Origin: Syntrophaceae bacterium
Lineage (GTDB): Bacteria > Desulfobacterota > SM23-61
Assembly (NCBI GenBank): GCA_013388675.1
Contig: JACAEW010000020.1
Span: forward strand, 1 to 45,261
DNA: 45,261 bases
Direction: 5' to 3'
Part shown: positions 18,784 to 27,174 of the stretch, in pieces
How positions within the stretch are numbered: the stretch's first letter is position 1
How the letters are laid out: each line of letters opens with the position of its first letter
The notes under the pieces: model-generated
What the model was told of the DNA's origin: nothing
Seen by the model: the letters and a program-made list of their open reading frames with translations, nothing else
The model's database searches: none
Translations under genes and position numbers: made by a program

Positions 18784-18812
18784 TTGACATGGGCCGACGA
18801 ATAGGGTTAACC
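18784..18812 (+). promoter_or_regulatory. Possible promoter of the pseudouridine synthase/MFS genes
   Basis: A perfect TTGACA at 18784-18789 is followed after 17 bases by TTAACC, a poor -10. The position just upstream of the ATG at 18824 and within the divergent gap supports the call; the -10 weakens it. Confidence 0.4.
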
Positions 18813-18823
18813 TGAAAGAAAGG

Positions 18824-19615
18824 ATGATAGCGAAGAACCTGGCCATGAAAAAAGTCTTTCGGTCCAGCGCGTTTCAATCTTCTTTCCGGAAAGTTAGCCT
18901 GGTGCGGGCCCTATCGAAGTTGGGCTATTGTTCCAGGAGCCGGGCGGAAGAGTTGATCGCGGCGGGGCGGGTGCGGGTCAATGGCCGGGGGGAAGTAGAC
19001 GGGGCGCGGAGAGTCGATCCGGCGCTCGATCGAATCGAAGTGGACGGCCAGATGGTCGTTTCTTCGAAGAAGGTTTATCTCCTGCTCAATAAGCCCCGGG
19101 GACTGGTTACAACCGTACAAGACGAAAGAGGAAGGAAGACGGTTTACGAATGCCTAAAGGGAATAGAATTGCCGTGGGTTGGGCCGGTCGGTCGCCTGGA
19201 CAAAGCCAGCGAGGGATTGCTGCTCTTCACCAATGACACGTCTTGGGCAGCAAAGGTTATGAACCCCAAGACTCACCTGGAGAAAACCTACCACGTGCAG
19301 TTGGACTGCCTGGCGGATGACACCTTTCTGCGCCGGATGACCGAGGGGGTGGATACGAAGGAGGGGGATTTGCTGCAGGTCCGAAAGGCGAGGCTGCTGC
19401 GCAAAGGAAAGAAAAATTGCTGGCTGGAAGTCGTTCTGGAGGAGGGGAAAAACCGTCACCTCCGCCGTCTTTTATCCGCCCTCGGGGCCAATGTCTTGCG
19501 GCTGGTCCGGGTGGCCATCGGGTCGGTGCAGTTGGGAGACTTGCCCAAAGGCAAGGTGCGGCCTCTCACCCAGGAGGAAAGGGTATCCCTGATCAAAGCG
19601 GGAGAAAAGGGCTGA
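18824..19615 (+). CDS. RsuA/RluB/RluE-family pseudouridine synthase
   Basis: 263 residues. An S4 RNA-binding domain (LVRALSKLGYCSRSRAEELI onward, about 26-85) precedes the synthase domain with KPRGLVTT and the catalytic aspartate in VGRLDKASEGLLLFTND. The late motif EGKNRHLRRLLSALG is typical of RluB/RsuA. It converts a uridine in rRNA to pseudouridine, though the site (16S or 23S) cannot be fixed from this. The first ATG (18824) or that at 18845 may be used; both leave a basic N-terminal extension before the S4 domain. The MFS gene starts seven bases after its stop. Confidence 0.93.
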   Translation: MIAKNLAMKKVFRSSAFQSSFRKVSLVRALSKLGYCSRSRAEELIAAGRVRVNGRGEVDGARRVDPALDRIEVDGQMVVSSKKVYLLLNKPRGLVTTVQDERGRKTVYECLKGIELPWVGPVGRLDKASEGLLLFTNDTSWAAKVMNPKTHLEKTYHVQLDCLADDTFLRRMTEGVDTKEGDLLQVRKARLLRKGKKNCWLEVVLEEGKNRHLRRLLSALGANVLRLVRVAIGSVQLGDLPKGKVRPLTQEERVSLIKAGEKG

Positions 19616-19622
19616 CGGAAGA

Positions 19623-20900
19623 ATGGCGAATCCTCTTCACTTGGGCTTACACCGAGTTTATTACGGTTGGTGGATCGTCCTTCTGGGCTCCTTGATCATT
19701 GCCGTGGGAGCGGGGATTCTCATTCATGGGTTCACCGTATTTTTCCTTCCCCTGAAGCGAGACCTCGCGGTGAGCAGCGCGGCCATTTCGCTGATCTACG
19801 GGGCGGCCCGCCTGGAGGGAGGCGCCGAGGGGCCCCTGGTGGGGTACCTGGTGGACCGATGGGGCCCCCGGGCGATGATGCTGACCGGGGCCCTTCTGGC
19901 GGGGACGGGGTTCATCCTCCTTTCCCTCGTTCAGACCTTCTGGCAGTTCTTCTACATTTACATCTTTATCATTTCCCTGGGATTCAACGCCGGCTTCTTC
20001 CATCCCGTGTACGCCGCGGTGAACAGCTGGTTTATCCGCAAACGGGGAATCGGGTTCGCCCTGACCGGCGTGGCCGCCAGCATCGGCGGCATGGTTACGG
20101 CCCCCCTTCTTTCCTCCCTGATCCTTGCTTTCGGCTGGCGCACCGCGGCGGTCATTTCCGGGGTGATCATCCTGGCTGTGGCTGTCCCCGCCGCGTTGCC
20201 CATCCGTCGGAACCCTGAGTCTATAGGACTTCTGCCGGATGGGATTCCGAAGGAAAGGAATGCCGCCGACGGTCCATCGTCGGGGCCGGAACCGGCCCCG
20301 CAAAGGGAATTCACCGTTACCGAGGCGCTTCGGGTAGGCGATTTTTGGATTCTCCTTTTCGCCATTGCCCTGCGTGTATCGATCACCGTGGGCCTGACGA
20401 TTCATTTCGTCCCGCTCTTTGTATGGAAAGGGCAGAGCGAAGCGGCCAGCGCCTACCTGGTGAGCCTCTTCGCCCTAAGCACGATTCCCATCACCCTGAT
20501 TTGCGGCTGGTTCGGAGACCGTTGGGATAAATCGCTGATCTGCGGATTGGGCGTTCTTCCCACGATGGCGGGGATGCTCTTCCTGATCTGTGGGCATTCC
20601 GGGATTTCTCTCTACGCCCTGCCCGTGGGCCTGGCCATCACTATGGGAACGGTGCCCCTGAACTGGGCGCTGATCGGGGACTTCTTCGGGCGCCGCAGTT
20701 ACGGGACGCTCCGGGGAATCATGGTCGTCGGCACCGGCCTGGGGACATTCCTGAGTCCGATCTACGCGGGTTGGACTTTTGACCGCAGCGGGAGCTACGC
20801 ACCGACCCTGTGGACCTTCTTCGTCGTTCACCTCCTGGCGGCCGTTCTTTTCTTTATCCTCCATCGCCGCTCCCCCCGGCGAAGAGAACCAAAGGAGTAA
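19623..20900 (+). CDS. Major facilitator superfamily transporter
   Basis: 425 residues with about twelve hydrophobic helices and a hydrophilic central loop (about 200-230). The start YYGWWIVLLGS, the conserved loop LVDRWGPRAMM between helices 2 and 3, and GWFGDRWDKS in the second half place it with the monocarboxylate/oxalate-formate (OFA/MCP-like) antiporter branch. An organic-acid or similar anion substrate is an inference. It is inner-membrane. The close spacing to the pseudouridine synthase gene (seven bases) suggests co-transcription, although the functions are unrelated. Confidence 0.9.
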   Translation: MANPLHLGLHRVYYGWWIVLLGSLIIAVGAGILIHGFTVFFLPLKRDLAVSSAAISLIYGAARLEGGAEGPLVGYLVDRWGPRAMMLTGALLAGTGFILLSLVQTFWQFFYIYIFIISLGFNAGFFHPVYAAVNSWFIRKRGIGFALTGVAASIGGMVTAPLLSSLILAFGWRTAAVISGVIILAVAVPAALPIRRNPESIGLLPDGIPKERNAADGPSSGPEPAPQREFTVTEALRVGDFWILLFAIALRVSITVGLTIHFVPLFVWKGQSEAASAYLVSLFALSTIPITLICGWFGDRWDKSLICGLGVLPTMAGMLFLICGHSGISLYALPVGLAITMGTVPLNWALIGDFFGRRSYGTLRGIMVVGTGLGTFLSPIYAGWTFDRSGSYAPTLWTFFVVHLLAAVLFFILHRRSPRRREPKE

Positions 20901-20919
20901 GACCTTTCCTTCCTGCGGC

Positions 20920-21828
20920 TCATTCCCGCATGGTCCGATCCGTTATTCCCAGCAAGCCGTTCAGAAGGAGCGCAAAGAGGACAATTCCCCCGCCGGCAAG
21001 GCCCATATCCGTGGGGCGTTCGCCGAAGGCGAGCCAAACCCAAAGGGGACCGAGAATGGTTTCCAGGAGGGCAAGGAGGCCGATTTCGGCGGCGGAAAGG
21101 GACCGTGCGGCCAAGACCATGAGTACGCAGCCGAGACCGATTTGCACCCAGCCCATGACTCCCAGAACCACAAAGTCGCGCAGCGTGGGGGTGAGGGGCC
21201 AGGCCAGGGGCAAACTGACAAAAATAGAAAAAATTCCCGCGAGCATCACTGTCGGAGCCATGCTCACCGCGGCTCGGGTCCGGCGCAGGATGACCACGTT
21301 CAGGGCAAAAGCCACGGGAACTCCCAAGGCCAAGAGGTTTCCGAGCGTTCTTCCCGAGTCCAATCCCTCCAAAAACATGAGGAGAATGCCCGCGAGGGCG
21401 GCGGAGATGGTTGCCCAGGTCCGGTAGCAAACCCGTTCTTTAAGGAAGATTCTGCCGGAAAGGGCCACGAAAAAAGGGCCCACGCTCATGAGGACTAGGG
21501 TGTTGGCCACGGTGTTGCGGGTTACCGAAAGGATGAAGAAGAAAAAGGTGGAAGCCAAGAGGGCCCCGGCCAGGATGCCGGAGAGGCCCACATCCAGGGT
21601 CTTTTCAAAAACCTTTTCCCGGTGCCAGGCCGAGAGGATTCCGATCATGAACAGCACCAGGAACACGGACCGCCAGAAAATGATTTCCCAGGGGTCTGCC
21701 AGAACCACGCTGCGGACCAGGATCCCCCCCGTACTCCAGCAAAGCCCCGCCCCGATCATCAACAATACGCCTTTCCGGTGGGAGGGAGTGGCGATTAATA
21801 CAGGGTTGGAATCTTTTTGAACCGGCAC
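20920..21828 (-). CDS. EamA/DMT-superfamily transporter
   Basis: 302 residues from a GTG with AGGAGGT closely upstream. Ten hydrophobic segments arranged as two EamA repeats, including LCWSTGGILVRS near the start and LLALLETILGPLWVWLAFGE near the end, are typical of the drug/metabolite transporter superfamily. These inner-membrane proteins export or exchange small metabolites. The gene converges with the MFS gene (19 bases apart). No substrate can be inferred. Confidence 0.92.
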   Translation of the reverse strand: MPVQKDSNPVLIATPSHRKGVLLMIGAGLCWSTGGILVRSVVLADPWEIIFWRSVFLVLFMIGILSAWHREKVFEKTLDVGLSGILAGALLASTFFFFILSVTRNTVANTLVLMSVGPFFVALSGRIFLKERVCYRTWATISAALAGILLMFLEGLDSGRTLGNLLALGVPVAFALNVVILRRTRAAVSMAPTVMLAGIFSIFVSLPLAWPLTPTLRDFVVLGVMGWVQIGLGCVLMVLAARSLSAAEIGLLALLETILGPLWVWLAFGERPTDMGLAGGGIVLFALLLNGLLGITDRTMRE

Positions 21829-22087
21829 CGGACCTCCTAAGCAGGGAAGAAACTTTTTTTCTCACGAAGTGATCGGACCGAACGGTGTTCTTGACCTTGC
21901 GGATTAAAGAAAAAACCATCTTAGCCCTTGAACGGCACACGGTTTCGTGGCATAAAGAATTACTTCCACCGGGTGGGGCTGGGGGTGGGCTGGGGGACCC
22001 GCGGGCCGACTCTCTTCCGTTTATTATAAGTCCTATTCGGGATCTTTGGGAAAATTTATCGGTGAAGGAATCAAACAGGAGGACCGT

Positions 22088-22816
22088 ATGCCCAACCGGG
22101 AAGTGATGCTGGCGAAGATGACCCGCCGGGAGTTCCGGGAAGGGATCGAAGGGGAGAAATTTTCCACGGCGATCGTCTGCGTGGGGAGCCACGAGCAGCA
22201 TTCAGAGCATTTGGCCATGGAACACGATATTGAATCGGTGGTCCATATCGCCAGGGAGGCCGCCAGACGCCTGTATCCTCAAGTCGTAGTCGTGGTCCCC
22301 ATGGCGGTGGGCATATCCGAGCATCATATGCATCATAAAGGGACGATTTCCGCCCGGCCGGGCGGCTGGCTGTCCGTCCTTTTCGACGTGGTGGAAAACA
22401 TGGTCCGGCATGGGGTGAAAAACGTGCTGATCTTCAACGGCCACGGGGGGAATACCCTACCGGTCATGGGGACTATTGACCAGATGAGGTATTCCCTCAA
22501 ATACAACGCTCCGGGAGTGAACCTCCAGTTCTGCTCCTACTGGGATTTAATCCCCCGGGACTTCCTGCTGAAGCATATGGAAACGGACGTCATCCCGGGA
22601 CACGCCAAGGAGTTCGAAACGGCCATCGCCCTGGCGCTGTTTCCGGAGAACGTGCGCAAAGAGGTCATGCCGGGAATGGAGGATCAAGACCCTCTGCTGG
22701 CGACTGCGGAAAAAGGAAGGCTTTATGTGGAGGAGGCCGTGGAGCAGACCGTCGAATATTTGAAAAGAATGATGGATGGCCAAATTCGGATGCCGGAGCT
22801 GAAGCATTTCCCCTGA
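22088..22816 (+). CDS. Creatininase-family amidohydrolase
   Basis: 242 residues from ATG 22088, selected for the strong AGGAGG six bases upstream; an in-frame start at 22046 adds nothing recognisable. Metal-binding motifs of the family are visible: GSHEQHSEHLAMEHD (normally GSxEQHGPHLP), FNGHGGN and HAKEFETA. Members bind two metal ions and hydrolyse creatinine or other cyclic amides, or act in cofactor maturation (MftE type). The change of the usual glycine to serine in EQHSEH is uncommon. It lies alone between the EamA gene and a palindromic repeat, next to a minus-strand cupin. Confidence 0.9.
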   Translation: MPNREVMLAKMTRREFREGIEGEKFSTAIVCVGSHEQHSEHLAMEHDIESVVHIAREAARRLYPQVVVVVPMAVGISEHHMHHKGTISARPGGWLSVLFDVVENMVRHGVKNVLIFNGHGGNTLPVMGTIDQMRYSLKYNAPGVNLQFCSYWDLIPRDFLLKHMETDVIPGHAKEFETAIALALFPENVRKEVMPGMEDQDPLLATAEKGRLYVEEAVEQTVEYLKRMMDGQIRMPELKHFP

Positions 22817-22870
22817 TTTCTCCCGACCGCCTCCCCTGAGAACGCAGCGCGGTCGCGATGGAACCCGATC

Positions 22871-22929
22871 GTAGGGACAACCCGATGTGGTTGCCCATGT
22901 TGCGGGCGGCCACACCGGGCCGCCCCTCC
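22871..22929. repeat. Palindromic repeat, family B, with two hairpins
   Basis: GTAGGGACAACCCGATGTGG with TTGCCC forms an imperfect first stem; GGGCGGCC-ACACC-GGGCCGCCC forms a strong second. The GTAGGG...CGCCCCT ends are like those of the hairpin at 29694-29717. It sits between convergent genes and could terminate both. Confidence 0.6.
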
Positions 22930-22973
22930 ATTGCACAAAACATCATAACAAATGGGCTCGCTTTGGTTCACGA

Positions 22974-23306
22974 TTATTTTTTGAACTCTTCCCGCGGCGG
23001 GCTGAAAATATCCAGGATCTCGGCCGGCTGGTCGAAGGTGAAGGCCAGGCCATGGGGGGTGTCCGGGGGGACGAGAAACATGTCCCCCTTTTTTATTTCC
23101 CGGGTTTCTGAGCCGATGGTCAAGCCCACCTTCCCCTCCAGCACGATTCCCATTTGCTCATGGGGATGGCTGTGGAGCGGAACGATGGGCGCGTTGGGCC
23201 GCACATGAACGTGGGAGATCATTAATTTCTCCCCCCAGGCAATCCTGGTGGTGACCTGGGGTGAAAGTTCCCTCTCTTGGAAATCGCTGGGTTGCGTAAA
23301 AAACAT
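22974..23306 (-). CDS. Small cupin-domain protein
   Basis: 110 residues forming a single cupin barrel. Motif 1 supplies HSHPHEQ with two histidines, the glutamate equivalent and Gln, and motif 2 gives the last histidine in PPDTPHG, so a metal site is likely. AGGGGGG precedes the ATG. Such proteins act as isomerases, dioxygenases or sensors; nothing more precise can be said. It is transcribed away from the tungstate cluster and shares the AT-rich region 23400-23490 with it. Confidence 0.85.
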   Translation of the reverse strand: MFFTQPSDFQERELSPQVTTRIAWGEKLMISHVHVRPNAPIVPLHSHPHEQMGIVLEGKVGLTIGSETREIKKGDMFLVPPDTPHGLAFTFDQPAEILDIFSPPREEFKK

Positions 23307-23489
23307 TTTTCCCCCCTCTGAAAGGCTTATAGGAAAATTTACCCCATGAGCCGTCGCAAATCAACCGCCTGGAGGAAGGGGTCCTGCCTCCGCCCTTTCT
23401 CATGCCGGAAATTCCGGCAAAAAATCTTTCCCTCCAACTTATAATTAGTCATAAAAAGTAAAAATTAATAATAATAAGTAATATTTTTC

Positions 23490-23518
23490 TTGACTTGCTT
23501 CTTCTGTCGTTTTAGTAT
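23490..23518 (+). promoter_or_regulatory. Promoter of the tungstate regulator/transporter operon
   Basis: TTGACT (23490-23495), a 17-base spacer and TAGTAT (23513-23518), one or two mismatches from sigma-70 consensus in each box. Upstream lie about 50 bases of almost pure A/T with repeated TAATAA, like an UP element or a regulator-binding region. The message would have a leader of only about 15 bases with AGAGGGA before the ATG at 23540. Confidence 0.7.
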
Positions 23519-23539
23519 GCATAAGCGAAGAGGGACAGA

Positions 23540-24460
23540 ATGGCCGAAGAAATCATGAATACGAAAGAGGTGGCCCAGTACCTGGGCGTCCACGAGAAGC
23601 AGGTATATGCCCTGATCAAGGCTAAACGGATTCCATCCACCCGGGTCACCGGGAAATGGGTTTTCCCGAAAAAACTCATCGATGAGTGGATCGAGACGAA
23701 CGCCCGGGGCGGGATGGCAAAGGCCCGGGAGAAGAGCAAGCGAATCGAAGGAGCCCTCCTTGCGGCGGGGAGCAACGATCCCATTCTGGACATCCTAAAG
23801 ACCTACATCCGCAAAGCCTACCCGGAATTTTTCCTCTTTTCGGCCAACACGGGCAGCACCGACGGGCTGAAAGCCCTGAACCAGGGTTATACCGATATCG
23901 CCTGGTCCCATCTCCTGGACCCCAAGAGCGGCCAGTATAACATCCCTTTTCTTTCGACCTATCTTCCAAACCGGAAGACCGTGGTCGTCAATCTATTCAA
24001 CCGGGACCTGGGTTTCCTGGTGGCTGCCGGAAATCCCTTGCATATCCGGGGATTCAAGGATCTCACGAAGCCCGAAGTTCGGTTCATCAACCGCCAGAAG
24101 GGGTCCGGCACGAGGGTGCTCTTGGACCTTCATTTGAAAGGCCTCAAGATTCCCCCCTCGTCGATAAAAGGATATGAAGACGAGGTCTATACCCACTTTG
24201 AAATCGGCCTTTCCCTCTTGGCCAAAGAAGCCGACGCGGGGCTGGCAACGGGTTCGGTCGCCAAACTATTGGGGCTGTCCTTCGTGCCCCTGACCCAGGA
24301 GAGTTTCGATATGGTCCTGGACCAATCGACTTTTTTTGAGCGAGGGGTCCAGGCATTGATCGAAATTCTAAACTCCCGGGAATTTCGGAGGCGGGTGGAA
24401 AATCTGGGAAGTTATGACTTCAAGAGTTCGGGGAAAATCCTGTACTCCAAGGCGGCATGA
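23540..24460 (+). CDS. One-component regulator: excisionase-type HTH fused to a periplasmic-binding-like domain
   Basis: 306 residues. Residues 5-52 form an excisionase/MerR-like helix-turn-helix (MNTKEVAQYLGVHEKQVYALI ... KWVFPKKLIDEWI, quoted in parts). Residues about 70-300 resemble a type 2 periplasmic-binding domain without a signal peptide (LLAAGSNDPILDIL, FINRQKGSGTRVLLD). This layout is known for cytoplasmic sensors of molybdate, tungstate or related ligands. It is the first gene of an apparent operon with tupABC (30-base gap), so it most likely senses tungstate or a molybdenum-cofactor signal and controls the importer, possibly binding the AT-rich region before 23490. Confidence 0.87.
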   Translation: MAEEIMNTKEVAQYLGVHEKQVYALIKAKRIPSTRVTGKWVFPKKLIDEWIETNARGGMAKAREKSKRIEGALLAAGSNDPILDILKTYIRKAYPEFFLFSANTGSTDGLKALNQGYTDIAWSHLLDPKSGQYNIPFLSTYLPNRKTVVVNLFNRDLGFLVAAGNPLHIRGFKDLTKPEVRFINRQKGSGTRVLLDLHLKGLKIPPSSIKGYEDEVYTHFEIGLSLLAKEADAGLATGSVAKLLGLSFVPLTQESFDMVLDQSTFFERGVQALIEILNSREFRRRVENLGSYDFKSSGKILYSKAA

Positions 24461-24490
24461 AAGGGGCCGCAAAAAAAGCTGGGGAAGGGA

Positions 24491-25339
24491 ATGCCAAGAG
24501 CCATCGTTATCGGCACCCTCTGGGCAGCCATCTTTACGGTAACGGCCTGGAGCGCGGCTCCAGCCCAACCGAAAAACATTATTCTCTCCACCACCACCAG
24601 CACCCAGGATTCCGGCCTGCTGGACGCGCTGATTCCGATCTTCGAGAAGAAGACCGGGTACTTTGTAAAGACCATCGCCGTGGGTTCCGGCCAGGCCATG
24701 GCCATGGGGCAGAAGGGGGAGGCGGACGTGCTCCTGGTCCATTCCCCGACGGTGGAGAAGAAGTTCATGGCCGAAGGTTTCGGGATCGCCCGGAGGCTGG
24801 TGATGCATAACGGTTATCTATTGACGGGACCGTCGGAAGACCCGGCTAAGATCAGGGGAATGAGGTCCGTCGTGGAAGGATTTAAGAAGATAGCTTCCGC
24901 AAAGGCCCTGTTTCTTTCCCGGGGGGATAACTCCGGAACCCATGCTAAGGAAAAATCCATCTGGATGACCGCGGGTATAAATCCGGAAAAACAGAGGTGG
25001 TACCAGCAGACCGGGCTGGGGATGGGCCAGACGCTCAACGTGGCCTCGGAAAAGAAGGGCTCCACGCTGGCCGACCGGGGGACCTATCTGGCCCTCAAGA
25101 AAAACCTGAACCTGGGCATTCTGGTTGCAGGTGACCCCATTCTCCTTAACCCCTACCACGTGGTCGAGGTGAATCCAGCCAAGTGGCCGAAGGTCAATGT
25201 CGCAGGAGCCAAAGCTTTTGCTGATTTCATGGTGTCCAAGGAAACCCAGGACATCATCCGGACCTTCGGGTTGGAGAAATTCGGATCGCCCCTGTTCTTC
25301 CCCGATGCCGGGAAAAAAGAGGAGGATTTGGGGAAGTAA
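24491..25339 (+). CDS. tupA: Tungstate ABC transporter, substrate-binding protein
   Basis: 282 residues with a cleavable signal peptide (hydrophobic 3-20, AxA-like site around SAAPAQ). The mature start carries STTTSTQDSG (33-42), the TTTS signature that distinguishes TupA tungstate binders, followed by GSGQAMAMGQKGEADVLLVHSP and SRGDNSGTHAKE. It captures tungstate in the periplasm for TupBC. A tungstate system fits an organism with W-dependent formate dehydrogenases or aldehyde oxidoreductases. TupB starts immediately after the stop codon. Confidence 0.95.
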   Translation: MPRAIVIGTLWAAIFTVTAWSAAPAQPKNIILSTTTSTQDSGLLDALIPIFEKKTGYFVKTIAVGSGQAMAMGQKGEADVLLVHSPTVEKKFMAEGFGIARRLVMHNGYLLTGPSEDPAKIRGMRSVVEGFKKIASAKALFLSRGDNSGTHAKEKSIWMTAGINPEKQRWYQQTGLGMGQTLNVASEKKGSTLADRGTYLALKKNLNLGILVAGDPILLNPYHVVEVNPAKWPKVNVAGAKAFADFMVSKETQDIIRTFGLEKFGSPLFFPDAGKKEEDLGK

Positions 25340-26038
25340 ATGGAACTCATCCTTGAAGGAATCCTCAAGGCCTTTCAGCTCCTTTTCACCCTCGACCGGG
25401 AGGTTTTTCAGATCACTCTCCTTTCCCTCCAGGTCTCGGGAACGGCGACGCTGATCAGCCTTTTCATCGGAATCTCCATCGGGACGCTGGTGGCCCTCAC
25501 GGAATTTCCGGGCCGAAGGCTGATCGTCAGCCTGATCAACACCGGAATGGGCCTACCGCCGGTGGTAGTGGGCCTCTTCGTCACCATTTTTCTCTGGAGG
25601 AACGGGCCGCTGGGATTCCTGGGGATCCTTTATACCCCGGCGGCGATGATCCTCGCCCAGGCGGCGATCGCCACCCCCATCGTCATGGGAATCACCCTGG
25701 CGGCGATCCAGGCGCTTCCCAAAAACCTTCGCCTGCAAATCCTCTCCCTCGGGGCGACCCGCGGGCAGATGGTCTGGATCCTGGTGAAAGAGGCCAAGCT
25801 GCCCCTTCTGGCCGGGGTGATGGCCGGGTTCGGCGGGGTGATCTCGGAGGTGGGTGCATCGATCATGGTGGGCGGGAACATCAAGGGCTACAGCCGGGTC
25901 CTGACCACGGCCACGGTCATGGAAACCAGCCGGGGGAATTTCGATATAGCCATCGCTTTGAGCATCATTCTCCTGCTCCTGGCCTACCTTATCAACCTCG
26001 TCCTCACCCACATCCAGCAGAGAGAGAGGCCGAGATGA
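25340..26038 (+). CDS. tupB: Tungstate ABC transporter, permease
   Basis: 232 residues, five to six hydrophobic segments and the EAA-type ATPase-contact loop around LSLGATRGQMVWILVKEA. The sequence TGMGLPPVVVGL in the early part is typical of the ModB/TupB class. It forms the inner-membrane channel of the importer. Its ATG follows the tupA stop with no gap, and its own stop overlaps tupC by four bases (ATGA), so all three subunits are translationally linked. Confidence 0.95.
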   Translation: MELILEGILKAFQLLFTLDREVFQITLLSLQVSGTATLISLFIGISIGTLVALTEFPGRRLIVSLINTGMGLPPVVVGLFVTIFLWRNGPLGFLGILYTPAAMILAQAAIATPIVMGITLAAIQALPKNLRLQILSLGATRGQMVWILVKEAKLPLLAGVMAGFGGVISEVGASIMVGGNIKGYSRVLTTATVMETSRGNFDIAIALSIILLLLAYLINLVLTHIQQRERPR

Positions 26039-27174
26039 CCGCCCCCCGTCCCCTCTTGACGGTCAAAGACCTGCGGGTCCGCAGGGGAGGGGTGCGGGTC
26101 CTGGAAATCCCTTCCCTGGTCGTGGAGGAAGGTTCCATCCTTTCCCTCATCGGGCCGAACGGCGGGGGCAAGACCACCCTGCTGCAAACCCTGGCTTGCC
26201 TCATCCGGGCGGAAGGGGGCGAATTCTTCTTCAAGGGAGAAAAGGTTTCTTCCAACCATGGGCTCCTCCGGTACCGCCGGAATCTGGCCATGGTGTTCCA
26301 GGAGCCCATGCTTTTCGATACGACGGTTTTCGGGAATGTGGCCTCGGGGTTGAAAATCCGGGGGATGAAAGGGTCCGAAATCGAAAGGAGGGTGAAGGAA
26401 AACCTTCAGCGGTTCGGAATTTCTCATCTCCTCGACCGCTCGGCGCGCAAGCTCTCTGGGGGGGAGGCTCAAAGAACGGCCCTCGCCCGGGCTTTGGCCC
26501 TCCAGCCCGAGATCCTTTTCCTGGATGAACCGTTCGCCTCCCTGGACCCGCCCACCCGGGAAGGGCTGATCGAAGACCTGGAGAAAATCCTCCGCCAGAC
26601 CAACACCACCACTCTATTCGCCACCCATGATCGTATGGAGGCTCTTCGTCTATCCGACCGGATCGCGGTGATGAATCAAGGCCGGATCCTGCAGCTCGCA
26701 ACGCCCGAAGAAGTCATGAACCAGCCCGGGGATGAATTCATCGCCTCTTTCGTAGGGGTGGAGACTATCCTCAAAGGACGTGCGGTCAGAAAGGAGGGGG
26801 GAAGTTTCGTGGCGGCCATCGACGGGAAGGAGGTGGAGGCGGTGGGAGGGGTGGAAATCGGCGAGCCGGTGGTCTTATGCATCCGGCCGGAACACGTAAC
26901 CCTTTCCCTACCCGCCCCCAAGGGAGCAACCAGCGCCCGGAACGTATTTCCGGCCGTGATCACCCGGATCGTTTCCCTGGGCCTCTATTACCGGGTAAAC
27001 CTGGACTGCGGATTCCCCCTGGTGGCCTACGTGACCGGCCATTCGGTCGAGAATTTATCCCTCCGAGAGGGCCAAAGCGTCTCCGCCTCCTTTAAAGCCA
27101 CCGCCATACACGTCATCCGCAAAACAAAAAAAACCGAGCGGGGAAAGAATCCTATTTTCCCAGCCATTTCTTGA
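26035..27174 (+). CDS. tupC: Tungstate ABC transporter, ATP-binding protein with TOBE domain
   Basis: 379 residues. The nucleotide-binding domain has Walker A GPNGGGKTT (about 40-48), Q-loop region VFQEPMLFD, signature LSGGEAQR, Walker B EILFLDEPFA and the switch histidine in ATHD. From about residue 240 a TOBE-like beta domain follows (GVETILKGRAV ... FPAVITRIVSLG), often an oxyanion-binding regulatory part. It energises tungstate import. The 3' end overlaps the convergent rdgC by 23 bases, so the two transcripts collide. Confidence 0.95.
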   Translation: MTAPRPLLTVKDLRVRRGGVRVLEIPSLVVEEGSILSLIGPNGGGKTTLLQTLACLIRAEGGEFFFKGEKVSSNHGLLRYRRNLAMVFQEPMLFDTTVFGNVASGLKIRGMKGSEIERRVKENLQRFGISHLLDRSARKLSGGEAQRTALARALALQPEILFLDEPFASLDPPTREGLIEDLEKILRQTNTTTLFATHDRMEALRLSDRIAVMNQGRILQLATPEEVMNQPGDEFIASFVGVETILKGRAVRKEGGSFVAAIDGKEVEAVGGVEIGEPVVLCIRPEHVTLSLPAPKGATSARNVFPAVITRIVSLGLYYRVNLDCGFPLVAYVTGHSVENLSLREGQSVSASFKATAIHVIRKTKKTERGKNPIFPAIS

